Shown here piece by piece: positions 34,249-43,932 of a DNA stretch of 64,000 nt. This stretch comes from Lawsonella clevelandensis (GTDB lineage: Bacteria; Actinomycetota; Actinomycetes; Mycobacteriales; Mycobacteriaceae), in contig NZ_QFOZ01000001.1 of NCBI RefSeq assembly GCF_003241315.1, positions 372,001 to 436,000 on the forward strand. Reading direction: 5' to 3'. Within the stretch, counting starts at the first letter, position 1. Each line of letters begins with the position of its first letter. The notes under the pieces are model-generated. The model did not search any database. It was not told the origin of the DNA and saw nothing but the letters and a program-made list of their open reading frames with translations. The position numbers were made by a program, and so were the translations under genes.

Positions 34249-35568
34249 ATGCAGAAAGATACTATGACTTCACTTCTTATTCGCCACGTTCGTCCTTATG
34301 GTGAAGGCGACACCGTAGATGTTCTTGTTGAAGATGGATGCATTAGCCGTATTACTCCATGCGGAGAAATAACGTCTCTTCCAGATAATTGTGATGAATA
34401 CGATGGCAAGGGCAATGTACTACTGCCCGGTCTTGTTGATATTCACGTGCATCTTCGTGAACCCGGTCGAGAAGGTACAGAGACTATTGCTAGTGGTTCG
34501 GCGGCAGCTGCACGCGGCGGCTTCACTGCTGTTCTCACTATGCCCAATACTAAGCCAGTTATCGACAACAATAATCTTGCCGAAATGATATGGAGCAAGG
34601 GCCAAGAAATTGGTCTCTGCGATGTTTACCCTGTTGGCTCTATAACCGTAGGCCTGCAGGGTAAAGAACTTTCCGAAATGGGATTGATGAATAAGGGTAA
34701 AGCCCATGTTCGTTGGTTCTCCGATGATGGTAAGTGTGTCAATAATCCGCTGGTCATGAGGCGTGCACTTGAATATGCGGCAGGTTTCGGGGCAACTATT
34801 GCTCAACATGCGGAAGAAGATCGTTTAACAGAAGGCGCTATTGCCCACGAAGGGCCAATGGCCGCAAAGTTGGGAATGAAGAGATGGCCGCGCGCTGCTG
34901 AGGAATCTATTGTGGCGCGGGATATTCTGTTAGCACGTGATGCACATGCCCGTATTCACGTCTGCCATGCTTCTACTAAGGGAACCGTTGAGTTGCTGAA
35001 GTGGGCACGAACGCAAGGTGTCACTATCACCGCTGAGGTGACTCCACATCACCTGCTTCTCAATGATTCTGTTCTTCCTACTTATAACGGTGTCTACCGT
35101 GTTAATCCGCCACTGCGGGAAGACTCAGATAATGAGGCACTTCAGCAAGCTCTTGTTGATGGTGTTATTGATTGTGTGGCCACTGATCATGCACCACATG
35201 GATCCGAGGAGACATGTTGTGAGTTCGCGAAAGCTGCCAATGGCATGTTGGGGTTGGAGACGTCCCTTGCCATCCTTGCTCAAGTGATGGTGGAAACTGG
35301 CCGTATGACGTGGCGTGATATCGCGCGAGTTATGAGTGAACGTCCAGCAGAACTTGTCGGTTTATCGGATCAAGGACGTCCACTTGCAGTAGGAGAGCCA
35401 GCTAACCTCACTGTTATTGATCCAGATGCCGGCTGGAAAGTACATGGCGAAGAGCTAGCCTCAATCGCCTCTAATACTCCCTACGAGGGCATGGAGTTCC
35501 GGGCCCGCCCAGTACTAACAGTGCTTCGTGGACATGTTACTGCCCGTGATGGGGTAGTTGAGTTCTAG
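34249..35568 (+). CDS. pyrC: Dihydroorotase, type I
   Basis: Zinc amidohydrolase closing carbamoyl aspartate to dihydroorotate. 439 residues with DIHVHLREPGREGTETI (metal His pair), HAEE, HVCHASTKGTVEL and CVATDHAPHGSEE, the signature set of the class I enzyme. ATG 34249 lies behind AAGGAAGCG; a second ATG at 34264 is possible. The operon continues to carA after 35 bases. Confidence 0.96.
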   Translation: MQKDTMTSLLIRHVRPYGEGDTVDVLVEDGCISRITPCGEITSLPDNCDEYDGKGNVLLPGLVDIHVHLREPGREGTETIASGSAAAARGGFTAVLTMPNTKPVIDNNNLAEMIWSKGQEIGLCDVYPVGSITVGLQGKELSEMGLMNKGKAHVRWFSDDGKCVNNPLVMRRALEYAAGFGATIAQHAEEDRLTEGAIAHEGPMAAKLGMKRWPRAAEESIVARDILLARDAHARIHVCHASTKGTVELLKWARTQGVTITAEVTPHHLLLNDSVLPTYNGVYRVNPPLREDSDNEALQQALVDGVIDCVATDHAPHGSEETCCEFAKAANGMLGLETSLAILAQVMVETGRMTWRDIARVMSERPAELVGLSDQGRPLAVGEPANLTVIDPDAGWKVHGEELASIASNTPYEGMEFRARPVLTVLRGHVTARDGVVEF

Positions 35569-35603
35569 GGCTCTATAGCGAGCAGAAGAGGAGAAAAGGA
35601 ATA

Positions 35604-36785
35604 GTGAGCAAGCGGATTCCAGCAGCCCTAGTTCTTGAAGACGGGCGTATTTTTCACGGTCATGCTTTTGGAACTCTAGGGGAGACCCTGGGCGAGGCAG
35701 TTTTTTCCACCGGTATGACTGGTTATCAGGAGACTCTGACGGATCCTTCTTATCGGCGTCAGATTGTTGTCTCTACTGCACCGCAGATTGGTAACACTGG
35801 GTGGAATCGTATCGACGGTGAGTCCATGACTGCCGACCCCACCAATGACGCCGTTCGCCACGGCATGGTGGGAAAAATTCATGTTGCAGGATACGTCATT
35901 CGTGATTATGCCCATCAGCCGTGCAGCTGGCGATTAGATCACACGCTGCAGGAGGAACTAGAAGCGCAGGGTATTGTTGCTATTCAGAATGTTGATACAC
36001 GTGCCATCGTGCGACATCTTCGGACAAAGGGCAGTATGCTTGCTGGCATCTTTTCCGGTGACGCTCTGGCCAGTGACGAAGAAATGCTAGAAAAGGTACG
36101 GTCACAACCACCAGCAGTTGGTCAGGATCTTGCGAGTGAAGTCTCTACGCGGGAAATGTATACCCTTGATCCAGTAGGCGAGCATCGCTTTACCATTGCG
36201 GCTATTGACTTGGGTATTAAAGCTAATACTCCGCGTAACTTTGTCAACCGTGGACTGCGTGTTCACATGTTGCCATCTTCTGCTACGTGGGAACAAGTCC
36301 ACGATCTCGATGTTGATGGGCTTTTCTTCTCTAACGGCCCAGGGGACCCAGTCACTGCTACTGCGTCTATTGCACTCACCAAGGCTGCGTTGGAAAATGA
36401 CGTGCCGCTTTTCGGTATCTGCTTCGGTAACCAGATTTTCGGTCGGGCTTTAGGGCTTGATACCTACAAGATGAAATTCGGCCACCGTGGTATCAACATC
36501 CCTGTGAAAGACCACCAAACTGGCCGTATTGCTATTACATCCCAAAACCATGGTTTTGCTTTGGAAGGTGAACCCGGCATGGAGTTTGACACTCCTTATG
36601 GTCGGGCACTCATCTCCCATAGTTGCCCCAACGATAATACGGTGGAGGGCGTCAAACTGCTTGATGGTAGCGCCTTCTCTGTGCAATATCACCCGGAGGC
36701 ATGTGCTGGGCCACACGACGCAAACTATCTCTTTGATGAGTTTGTTGATCTCCTTGAGAAACACGACAAGAAGGGACAGAAGTAA
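35604..36785 (+). CDS. carA: Carbamoyl-phosphate synthase small subunit
   Basis: Glutaminase subunit feeding ammonia to CarB. 393 residues: an N-terminal small-subunit domain (LVLEDGRIFHGHAFG, GMTGYQETLTDPSY) and a C-terminal class I amidotransferase with nucleophile Cys in FGICFGNQ and His/Glu in QYHPEACAGP. The GNQ form, instead of GHQ, is normal in related genera. The GTG start at 35604 is preceded by GGAGAAAAGGAA. The stop touches the carB start. Confidence 0.97.
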   Translation: MSKRIPAALVLEDGRIFHGHAFGTLGETLGEAVFSTGMTGYQETLTDPSYRRQIVVSTAPQIGNTGWNRIDGESMTADPTNDAVRHGMVGKIHVAGYVIRDYAHQPCSWRLDHTLQEELEAQGIVAIQNVDTRAIVRHLRTKGSMLAGIFSGDALASDEEMLEKVRSQPPAVGQDLASEVSTREMYTLDPVGEHRFTIAAIDLGIKANTPRNFVNRGLRVHMLPSSATWEQVHDLDVDGLFFSNGPGDPVTATASIALTKAALENDVPLFGICFGNQIFGRALGLDTYKMKFGHRGINIPVKDHQTGRIAITSQNHGFALEGEPGMEFDTPYGRALISHSCPNDNTVEGVKLLDGSAFSVQYHPEACAGPHDANYLFDEFVDLLEKHDKKGQK

Positions 36786-39700
36786 ATGCCACGTCGCGAC
36801 GATCTTAACCACATTCTTGTCATCGGTTCGGGGCCTATTGTTATTGGCCAGGCCTGCGAATTCGACTATTCGGGTACCCAAGCATGTCGAGTCTTGAAGC
36901 AAGAAGGCATTCGTGTCTCCCTTGTTAACTCCAATCCGGCCACAATTATGACCGATCCAGAGTTTGCAGACTCCACCTATGTGCAGCCTATTACTGCAGA
37001 ATACATTGAGAAGATCTTCCAGAAAGAAGCTGCTGACGGCCATCCCATTGACGCCGTACTGCCTACCCTTGGTGGCCAAACTGCCCTCAACGCAGCTGTT
37101 GATCTGCATGATCGTGGCCTTCTCGAGAAATACAACGTTGAACTAATCGGCGCCTCTTTCGAGTCCATTCAGCGCGGCGAGGACCGTCAAACTTTCAAAG
37201 ATATTGTTGAACAGATCGGTGGTGAGTCAGCCCGCTCCCGCGTCTGCTACACCATGGACGAAGTCCATGAAACAGTTGAAGAGCTCGGTCTCCCCGTAGT
37301 CGTTCGCCCCTCTTTCACAATGGGCGGTTTAGGCTCCGGCATGGCCTACACAATGGAGGACCTGGATCGTATTGCCGGCGGCGGATTAGCAGCATCCCCA
37401 ACAGCAAACGTTCTCATTGAAGAATCTATCCTTGGGTGGAAAGAATTTGAGCTAGAGCTGATGCGTGACCATAACGATAACGTCGTGGTTGTCTGCTCTA
37501 TCGAGAATCTCGACCCAGTAGGTGTTCATACCGGCGATTCCATAACCGTTGCCCCAGCAATGACCCTCACCGACCGCGAATACCAGATAATGCGTGATCA
37601 ATCGATCGCTATTCTGCGCGCTGTTGGTGTCGATACCGGTGGATGCAATATTCAATTCGCACAGGATCCGAAGACGGGTCGCCTCGTTGTTATCGAGATG
37701 AATCCGCGTGTTTCGCGTTCCTCTGCGCTTGCATCCAAAGCAACTGGTTTCCCCATCGCCAAGATCGCTGCCAAATTGGCGATTGGCTACACGCTGGATG
37801 AAATTCCTAACGATATTACTAAGGAAACCCCAGCGAGCTTCGAGCCGACTCTCGACTACGTTGTCGTTAAGGCTCCACGTTTTGCCTTCGAGAAATTCCC
37901 TGGCGTAGATGACACCCTCACCACCACGATGAAATCAGTGGGAGAGGCCATGGCCCTCGGCCGTAACTTCCGTGGAGCACTGAACAAAGTACTGCGTTCC
38001 CTAGAAACGAAGTTTGCTGGTTTCTGGACTCGTCCCGATGATGCTCTCACCAATAATGGGGAGAAAACTGTCGCGGATCTACTCGAAGAGATCAAACGTC
38101 CTACCGAAAACCGTATCTACACAGTTGAATACTTGCTCCGACAAGGTGTTTCGATTGACGATCTGTATGCAGCTACCGCTATTGATCCATGGTTCCTCGG
38201 AGAAATTAAAGCTCTTGTTGATGTCCGCAACGAGATTGTCAATGCCCCTGTACTCACCGGCGAGATGATTCAGCTTGCCAAATACAATGGCTTCTCAGAT
38301 CGCCAGATAGCGTCCCTGCGCACAGAAATTGATGGGGAAGCGGGTGTTCGTAACCTGCGTAATCGCCTGGGTATTCACCCCGTCTATAAAGCAGTTGATA
38401 CATGTGCGGCGGAGTTTGAGGCGAAAACTCCCTATCATTACTCAGCCTATGAGTATGATTCTGCAGCAGAGTCTGAAGTAGCCCCGCAGAAGGATCGTCC
38501 AAAAGTTATCATTTTGGGTTCTGGTCCCAACCGAATCGGGCAGGGCATTGAGTTTGATTACTCCTGCGTACACGCTGCTCAGGCGCTTTCTGCCGTTGGC
38601 TATGAGACCATTATGGTCAACTGTAACCCCGAAACTGTGTCGACCGACTACGACACCGCTGACCGCCTCTACTTTGAGCCGCTCACGCTGGAGGATGTCC
38701 TCGAAGTTTACCGTTCAGAATGTGAGTCTGGCGAGGTTGTCGGTGTCATCGTTCAGCTAGGTGGACAAACCCCCTTGTCCCTTGCCGCCAAACTGGAGGC
38801 GGAAGGCGTTCCTATTGTGGGAACATCGCCCGCTGCTATTGATCTCGCTGAAGATCGCGGTGAATTCGGTAAGGTTCTCGCTGCTGCACAACTGCCGGCT
38901 CCCCGCTACGGAACTGCTATCTCCTTCGAAGAGGCAGCGGAAGTCGCTAACGAGATTGGTTTTCCCGTCCTCGTCCGTCCCTCCTATGTTTTGGGTGGTA
39001 GAGGAATGGAAATTGTCTATAACGAGGATTCTCTCCGCGATTACATTGAACGCGCAACTGAACTCACTCCGAAACACCCCGTGTTGGTGGACCGTTTCCT
39101 TGACGATGCTATTGAGATCGATGTTGACGCACTCTGCGACGGTAAAGAGGTTTACCTGGGCGGCATCATGGAGCACGTCGAAGAGGCCGGTATCCACTCC
39201 GGAGATTCTTCCTGTGCGCTACCCCCAATGACGCTTGGACGCGGTGATATTGAGGCGGTTCGGCATTCCACAGCGGCACTTGCTATGGGTATCGGCGTCA
39301 AGGGACTCATGAACGTCCAGTACGCGTTAAAGGGGAATACTTTATACGTCCTGGAAGCGAATCCGCGCGCCTCGCGTACCGTTCCTTTCGTCTCGAAGTC
39401 AACATCTGTACAGTTGGCTAAGTGCTGTGCTCGCATCATGCTGGGTGCTACTATTGCTGAGCTTCGCCAGGAAAGTATGCTGCCGGCAGAAGGCGATGGC
39501 GGCACTATTCCTATGGGGCATCCTATTGCAGTCAAGGAAGCTGTTCTTCCCTTCAACCGTTTCCGCAAGGTAGACGGGAGAGGAGTGGATACACTGCTGG
39601 GGCCAGAGATGAAGTCTACTGGCGAAGTTATGGGTATTGATACCAACTTCGGTAAAGCGTTCGCAAAGAGCCAAACTGCTGCCTATGGCAATATGCCCAC

Positions 39701-40136
39701 AGAAGGAACAGTATTTATCTCCGTCGCCAATACGGATAAACGTGCCATGGTATTCCCGGCACGTCGTCTCTATGATATGGGCTTCCGTATTCTCGCTACG
39801 GGTGGTACCAGCGACATTCTGCGCCGTAACGGTATCGACTGCGTACATGTGTACAAGCAGACCGGTGATGATGACCGTCCAGAAGGTGCCGAGAGCGTCG
39901 TTGATCTCATTAATTCTGGTCAAGTCGATCTCATTATTAATACACCAAAGGGTGATTCCGGTTCTCGGGAAGACGGCTATGGTATTCGTGCCGCAGCTGT
40001 TTCCCGCGGCATTCCTTGTGTTACGACGGTCTCTGGTGCAGGTGCATGTGTACAGGGTATTGAGGCACTGCGTGGAGAAGAAGAGTTTACTGTGTACCCG
40101 CTGCAGGAACTTCACCGTATGGATAGGGGCCGCTAG
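36786..40136 (+). CDS. carB: Carbamoyl-phosphate synthase large subunit
   Basis: Makes carbamoyl phosphate from bicarbonate, ammonia and two ATP, for pyrimidines and arginine. The 1116 residues show the two homologous halves: VIGSGPIVIGQACEFDYSGTQ near residue 10 and ILGSGPNRIGQGIEFDYSCVH near 580 (quoted in part), each with an ATP-grasp domain (VVRPSFTMGGLGSG; LVRPSYVLGGRGM), and a C-terminal allosteric MGS-like domain (MVFPARRLYDMGFRILATGG region). Length is slightly above the E. coli enzyme and typical of actinobacteria. C-ending codons are more frequent than in neighbouring genes. Confidence 0.97.
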   Translation: MPRRDDLNHILVIGSGPIVIGQACEFDYSGTQACRVLKQEGIRVSLVNSNPATIMTDPEFADSTYVQPITAEYIEKIFQKEAADGHPIDAVLPTLGGQTALNAAVDLHDRGLLEKYNVELIGASFESIQRGEDRQTFKDIVEQIGGESARSRVCYTMDEVHETVEELGLPVVVRPSFTMGGLGSGMAYTMEDLDRIAGGGLAASPTANVLIEESILGWKEFELELMRDHNDNVVVVCSIENLDPVGVHTGDSITVAPAMTLTDREYQIMRDQSIAILRAVGVDTGGCNIQFAQDPKTGRLVVIEMNPRVSRSSALASKATGFPIAKIAAKLAIGYTLDEIPNDITKETPASFEPTLDYVVVKAPRFAFEKFPGVDDTLTTTMKSVGEAMALGRNFRGALNKVLRSLETKFAGFWTRPDDALTNNGEKTVADLLEEIKRPTENRIYTVEYLLRQGVSIDDLYAATAIDPWFLGEIKALVDVRNEIVNAPVLTGEMIQLAKYNGFSDRQIASLRTEIDGEAGVRNLRNRLGIHPVYKAVDTCAAEFEAKTPYHYSAYEYDSAAESEVAPQKDRPKVIILGSGPNRIGQGIEFDYSCVHAAQALSAVGYETIMVNCNPETVSTDYDTADRLYFEPLTLEDVLEVYRSECESGEVVGVIVQLGGQTPLSLAAKLEAEGVPIVGTSPAAIDLAEDRGEFGKVLAAAQLPAPRYGTAISFEEAAEVANEIGFPVLVRPSYVLGGRGMEIVYNEDSLRDYIERATELTPKHPVLVDRFLDDAIEIDVDALCDGKEVYLGGIMEHVEEAGIHSGDSSCALPPMTLGRGDIEAVRHSTAALAMGIGVKGLMNVQYALKGNTLYVLEANPRASRTVPFVSKSTSVQLAKCCARIMLGATIAELRQESMLPAEGDGGTIPMGHPIAVKEAVLPFNRFRKVDGRGVDTLLGPEMKSTGEVMGIDTNFGKAFAKSQTAAYGNMPTEGTVFISVANTDKRAMVFPARRLYDMGFRILATGGTSDILRRNGIDCVHVYKQTGDDDRPEGAESVVDLINSGQVDLIINTPKGDSGSREDGYGIRAAAVSRGIPCVTTVSGAGACVQGIEALRGEEEFTVYPLQELHRMDRGR

Positions 40137-41017
40137 TGTCACTCTGTAGCTCCAGTAAGCCTTTTGGGCTAGCTTTACAAGAGGCATGTGCGAAGACTGG
40201 TCGTCTTTGCGTTGGTATCGATCCCCACACTGCTTTAATGCAGCAGTGGGGACTCGAGTGGAACGTAGCTGGTCTGCGGGAGTTTACACAGATCTGTGTG
40301 GAAGCCTTTGCTGGCCGCGTAGCTCTTGTGAAGCCCCAGGTGGCTTTTTTCGAGTGTTTTGGTTCGCAAGGTTTTGCCATCTTAGAAAAGGCTCTTGCAG
40401 ATTTGCATGATGCTGGAACTTTGGTAGTTGCTGATGCTAAACGCGGTGATATTGGCTCCACAAATAAGGGTTATGCCGATGCTTGGCTACGTGATGACTC
40501 TCCGCTTGCATGTGATGCCCTTACGGTATCCCCTTATCTGGGAGTTGCCTCTCTTGCCCCTCTTTTTACTGCAGCGCAGGAATCGGGGAAGGGTCTATTC
40601 GTTTTAGCCCGTACGTCTAATCCAGAAGGTGCAGTTATTCAAAATGCTGTTACCTCATTAGATTCCGATGAACGTATGGAGAATAGTGAAACGTCCTCAT
40701 GTAGCGTCGCACAGTATGTTGTCGATTATGTGTCGGCATGTAACGCTATAGAAAAAGAGCGCTGGGGTATAGGTTCCTATGGCGTAGTGGTTGGTGCGAC
40801 AGTACAGCAACCACCGCTTCTTGAAAACCTCTGCGGACCTGTCCTATTACCTGGTGTAGGGGCGCAAGGAGCTACAAAAGATGATGTTGATCGTATTGTT
40901 GGGAACAAAGGTACGTTAGGAATTCCGAATATTTCACGTGCACTTTTAGAATGCGGTCCATCTGTGGAAGACTTAGCAACGCAGCTTTCAAAGTTTAACT
41001 CTGAATATTTGGCGTAA
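40136..41017 (+). CDS. pyrF: Orotidine 5'-phosphate decarboxylase, type 2
   Basis: Decarboxylates OMP to UMP. 293 residues of the longer type 2 family found in mycobacteria: LCVGIDPHTALMQQWGL, VKPQVAFFECFG, and the catalytic Lys/Asp array VVADAKRGDIGSTNKGYA, with LVLARTSNPEGA-like FVLARTSNPEGA. GTG 40136 overlaps the last base of carB. No pyrD (dihydroorotate dehydrogenase) or pyrE is in the window, so steps four and five are encoded elsewhere. Confidence 0.95.
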   Translation: MSLCSSSKPFGLALQEACAKTGRLCVGIDPHTALMQQWGLEWNVAGLREFTQICVEAFAGRVALVKPQVAFFECFGSQGFAILEKALADLHDAGTLVVADAKRGDIGSTNKGYADAWLRDDSPLACDALTVSPYLGVASLAPLFTAAQESGKGLFVLARTSNPEGAVIQNAVTSLDSDERMENSETSSCSVAQYVVDYVSACNAIEKERWGIGSYGVVVGATVQQPPLLENLCGPVLLPGVGAQGATKDDVDRIVGNKGTLGIPNISRALLECGPSVEDLATQLSKFNSEYLA

Positions 41018-41171
41018 ACCGTTAAAACATGCTGTTGTGTTGCGTTGTACCTGGTCGTTTGGTGCTACGCTATTTAAGAAAATAAACGACACACACTGGT
41101 GCTTGGCTATTCAAGTACCCGGAACCGATAACCGTGTTCCGCTAATAAAAGTTATTTGATACGGAGGAATC

Positions 41172-41492
41172 GTGGCCCTTCCTGAACTAACCCCCGAACA
41201 GCGTGCTGCTGCACTCGAGAAGGCTGCTGCAGCTCGTCGTGCCCGTGCCGAGCTTAAGGAACACCTGAAGAAGGGCGAAACAGATCTTAAAACTGTTTTG
41301 AAAGATGCTGAGACTGATGAAATCATCGGAAAGATGAAGGTTTCCGCCCTTTTGGAAGCACTACCCAAGGTAGGCAAGGTAAAGGCACAAGAAATCATGA
41401 CTGAGTTGGAGATTGCTCCCACTCGTCGTCTTCGTGGTCTGGGTGACCGTCAGCGTCGTGCCCTGCTGGAACGTTTTGGTTTTGGCGAGTAG
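41172..41492 (+). CDS. mihF: Actinobacterial integration host factor mIHF
   Basis: Small nucleoid-associated DNA-binding protein restricted to Actinobacteria, required in mycobacteriophage L5 integration. The 106 residues have a basic helical N terminus (AALEKAAAARRARAELKEHLKKG) and the strongly conserved C-terminal helix-two-turn-helix (KVGKVKAQEIMTELEIAPTRRLRGLGDRQRRALLERFG; core VGKVKAQEIMTELEIAPTRR). The GTG start at 41172 follows ACGGAGGAATC. The 155-base gap before it probably holds its own promoter; TACGCT at 41066-41071 is a weak -10 candidate. gmk follows at 8 bases. Confidence 0.95.
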   Translation: MALPELTPEQRAAALEKAAAARRARAELKEHLKKGETDLKTVLKDAETDEIIGKMKVSALLEALPKVGKVKAQEIMTELEIAPTRRLRGLGDRQRRALLERFGFGE

Positions 41493-41500
41493 TTTCCACT

Positions 41501-42118
41501 GTGTCTGACGAGACTAGAAGAACTTTTTCTGTATCTACATCCTCAGACGACAGAACTACTCAGAGGGGTCGGTTGGTCGTACTAGCCGGCCCTTCTGCTG
41601 TAGGAAAATCTACTGTCGTTCAGCGCGTGCGAGAACTCATTCCTAACCTGTACTTTTCTGTGTCTGTCACTACACGACAGCCACGGCCAGGTGAAGTTGA
41701 TGGGCGTGATTACTTCTTTGTGTCGCCGCAAGAATTTCAGCACTACATCGATAATAATGAACTGCTCGAGTGGGCAGATATTCATGGTGGCTTGCAGCGT
41801 TCCGGTACTCCTCGCCAGCCAGTCGAACAAGCATTGGCGGAAGGAAGACCCGTTCTTGTTGAAGTAGATCTTGCTGGTGCACGGCAGATTCGTCACTCAA
41901 TGCCAGGGGCTCAGCTCGTTTTTCTTGCTCCTCCTAGCTGGGAGATTTTGGTGGATCGTCTTGTCGGGCGTGGAACTGAAACTGACGATGTTATTCAACG
42001 TCGTCTACAAACTGCGGCAACTGAGCTTAAAGCACAGGATGAATTTGATCGTGTCATCGTCAATGATGATCTCGATAAGGCTGTTGCTGAGTTAGTATCC
42101 TGTTGGGATATTAAATAA
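41501..42118 (+). CDS. gmk: Guanylate kinase
   Basis: Phosphorylates GMP to GDP. 205 residues with an N-terminal tail of about 25 residues, P-loop LAGPSAVGKSTVV, the GMP-binding VSVTTRQPRPGEVDGRDYFFV, EWADIHG and VEVDLAGARQIR. The GTG at 41501 has no strong ribosome site, suggesting coupling to mihF; the fold proper starts around residue 24. Order mihF-gmk-rpoZ is conserved in the class. Confidence 0.95.
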   Translation: MSDETRRTFSVSTSSDDRTTQRGRLVVLAGPSAVGKSTVVQRVRELIPNLYFSVSVTTRQPRPGEVDGRDYFFVSPQEFQHYIDNNELLEWADIHGGLQRSGTPRQPVEQALAEGRPVLVEVDLAGARQIRHSMPGAQLVFLAPPSWEILVDRLVGRGTETDDVIQRRLQTAATELKAQDEFDRVIVNDDLDKAVAELVSCWDIK

Positions 42119-42202
42119 AGTTATATAATCTTAATTTGCCTGTTTAGTGTGTTACCCCTAGAGTTGAAAAGTAACACTCTCAGGCACACGGAGGCACAGA
42201 AC

Positions 42203-42496
42203 GTGGCTGAACAGAGCCTAAATGATGGTCTTGCAGCACCGAAGCCATACGAGCCACCGATCGGTATTACCGATCCGCCGTTGGATGAACTCCTTACTAA
42301 GGTGTCATCTAAATACGCACTCGTAGTCTTTGCTGCTAAGCGAGCCCGCCAAATTAATGATTACTACAATCAGCTTGCTGAGGGCATTCTCGAATACGTT
42401 GGTCCGCTTGTAGAACCTCGTTTGCATGAGAAACCGTTATCTATCGCAATGCGTGAGATTGATGCGGATCTTCTCGAATGCACTGAAGGGGAATAG
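42203..42496 (+). CDS. rpoZ: RNA polymerase omega subunit
   Basis: Small subunit stabilising the beta' subunit. From GTG 42203, after GGAGGCACAGAAC, the protein has 97 residues and contains PPLDELLTKVSSKYALVVFAAKRARQINDYYNQL, of which KRARQIN is the hallmark, followed by VEPRLHEKPLSIAMREI. The open frame reaches back to 42149 but the ribosome site favours the shorter form. coaBC, which normally follows, is missing; a terminator comes next. Confidence 0.94.
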   Translation: MAEQSLNDGLAAPKPYEPPIGITDPPLDELLTKVSSKYALVVFAAKRARQINDYYNQLAEGILEYVGPLVEPRLHEKPLSIAMREIDADLLECTEGE

Positions 42497-42553
42497 CCTC
42501 ACAGAAAACAGGATGTTTTTACAGGCTGCTGAATAGTTTCAATAAAAGCAAGT

Positions 42554-42593
42554 ACCGCCCTGCCGTCATATTTTGGCGGTCGGGCGGTTTTTC
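42554..42593 (+). terminator. Intrinsic terminator after rpoZ
   Basis: ACCGCCC at 42554-42560 pairs with GGGCGGT at 42582-42588, with an inner CCG/CGG stem, followed by TTTTT-rich sequence (TTTTTCG after the arm). It ends the mihF-gmk-rpoZ transcript before metK. Confidence 0.85.
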
Positions 42594-42644
42594 GTGCCAA
42601 TCTAATAGACGTCTGCCCACACCGCAGAAATGAGGAATCATATC

Positions 42645-43859
42645 GTGAGTACTGTTCGCCGTCTCTTCACTAGCGAGTCGGTTACAGAGGGACATCCTGA
42701 CAAGCTTTGTGATGCTATTAGCGACACACTACTTGACGCTTACCTGGCACAAGACCCCCACTCACATGTCGCTATTGAATCTTTCGCCACTACTGGCCAG
42801 GTGCATATTGGTGGCGAGGTTCGTAGTGATGCCCATGTTGATATTGATGCCACTGTTCGTAACGCCATTCTCGATGTAGGCTACGACGATACCGCTAAGG
42901 GACTAGACGGTAATAATTGCGCCATTAATATTTCTATTGGCCAGCAATCTCTAGAAATTGCTGGTGGTGTTGATGTCAGCCATGAGGTACGCACCGAATG
43001 TGATGAGGATGAGCTTTCCCGGCAAGGTGCAGGCGATCAAGGACTCATGTTTGGCTACGCATGCACCGATACTCCCGAATTGATGCCTTTGCCTATTGCA
43101 CTGGCACATCGGCTCTCCCGTCGCCTTGCTGAAGAACGTAAAAATAATGAACTGCCGTGGCTGCGCCCAGATGGTAAAACCCAGGTGACTATTGAATATG
43201 ACGGTCATAAAGCAGTTCGTTTAGATACCGTCATCATTTCTACTCAACATGATGCGGGCATTGACCTTGACAGTGAACTAACCCCAGCTATTCATGATCG
43301 TATCCTCAACCCGGTACTAGAAAGCCTGAGCGGAACAGATCTGGATATAGAATCTCCACGGCTCCTCGTCAATCCTTCCGGAAGTTTCATCCTTGGGGGT
43401 CCTATGTGCGACGCCGGTCTTACCGGTCGCAAGATTATCGTTGACACCTATGGTGGTATGGCTCGCCATGGTGGTGGTGCCTTCTCTGGAAAAGATCCTT
43501 CAAAAGTGGATCGTTCTGCTGCCTACGCTATGCGGTGGGTTGCAAAGAATGTGGTAGCGGCGGGACTTGCTGATCGAGTTGAAGTGCAAGTTGCTTATGC
43601 TATTGGAAAAGCCGCCCCCGTCGGGCTCTTCGTGGAGACTTTTGGCACGGAGAAGTGCGATCCTCTGCATATTCAAGAAGCCATTGAGGAAGTATTTGAT
43701 CTACGGCCCGGCGCCATCGTCCGCGATCTTGATCTTCTTCGCCCCATTTATCGGCAAACTGCCGCTTACGGACATTTCGGCCGTACTGATATTGATCTTC
43801 CTTGGGAGAATACTGATCGTGCAGCTGATCTTGCTTCACTAGCTGGATTGACTGCCTAA
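42645..43859 (+). CDS. metK: S-adenosylmethionine synthetase
   Basis: Makes S-adenosylmethionine from methionine and ATP. From GTG 42645, with TGAGGA upstream, the protein has 404 residues: FTSESVTEGHPDKLCD, GAGDQGLMFGYACTDT, VNPSGSFILGGPMCDAGLTGRKIIVDTYGG (core GGPMCDAGLTGRK) and GGGAFSGKDPSKVDRSAAY. The ATG at 42630 would leave no ribosome site. It lies between two terminators, so it is probably transcribed alone. No riboswitch was noted. Confidence 0.96.
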   Translation: MSTVRRLFTSESVTEGHPDKLCDAISDTLLDAYLAQDPHSHVAIESFATTGQVHIGGEVRSDAHVDIDATVRNAILDVGYDDTAKGLDGNNCAINISIGQQSLEIAGGVDVSHEVRTECDEDELSRQGAGDQGLMFGYACTDTPELMPLPIALAHRLSRRLAEERKNNELPWLRPDGKTQVTIEYDGHKAVRLDTVIISTQHDAGIDLDSELTPAIHDRILNPVLESLSGTDLDIESPRLLVNPSGSFILGGPMCDAGLTGRKIIVDTYGGMARHGGGAFSGKDPSKVDRSAAYAMRWVAKNVVAAGLADRVEVQVAYAIGKAAPVGLFVETFGTEKCDPLHIQEAIEEVFDLRPGAIVRDLDLLRPIYRQTAAYGHFGRTDIDLPWENTDRAADLASLAGLTA

Positions 43860-43876
43860 TACATCACCTACTGGGT

Positions 43877-43907
43877 GGAGTGCCTGTGTTATTCTCACAG
43901 GCACTCC
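43877..43907 (+). terminator. Hairpin terminator after metK
   Basis: A perfect 12-bp stem GGAGTGCCTGTG (43877-43888) with its complement at 43896-43907 around the loop TTATTCT. The following sequence is only weakly T-rich. Confidence 0.75.
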
Positions 43908-43932
43908 GCGTGTCTCTGGTAAGAATATAGAC

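Noticed and set aside
36450..37109. 219-codon reverse-strand frame across carA/carB
   Set aside because: It spans the junction of two certain genes and resembles no known protein.
39399..40187. 262-codon reverse-strand open frame opposite the 3' end of carB
   Set aside because: carB motifs occupy the forward strand throughout; the reverse product is Cys/Thr-rich without a domain.
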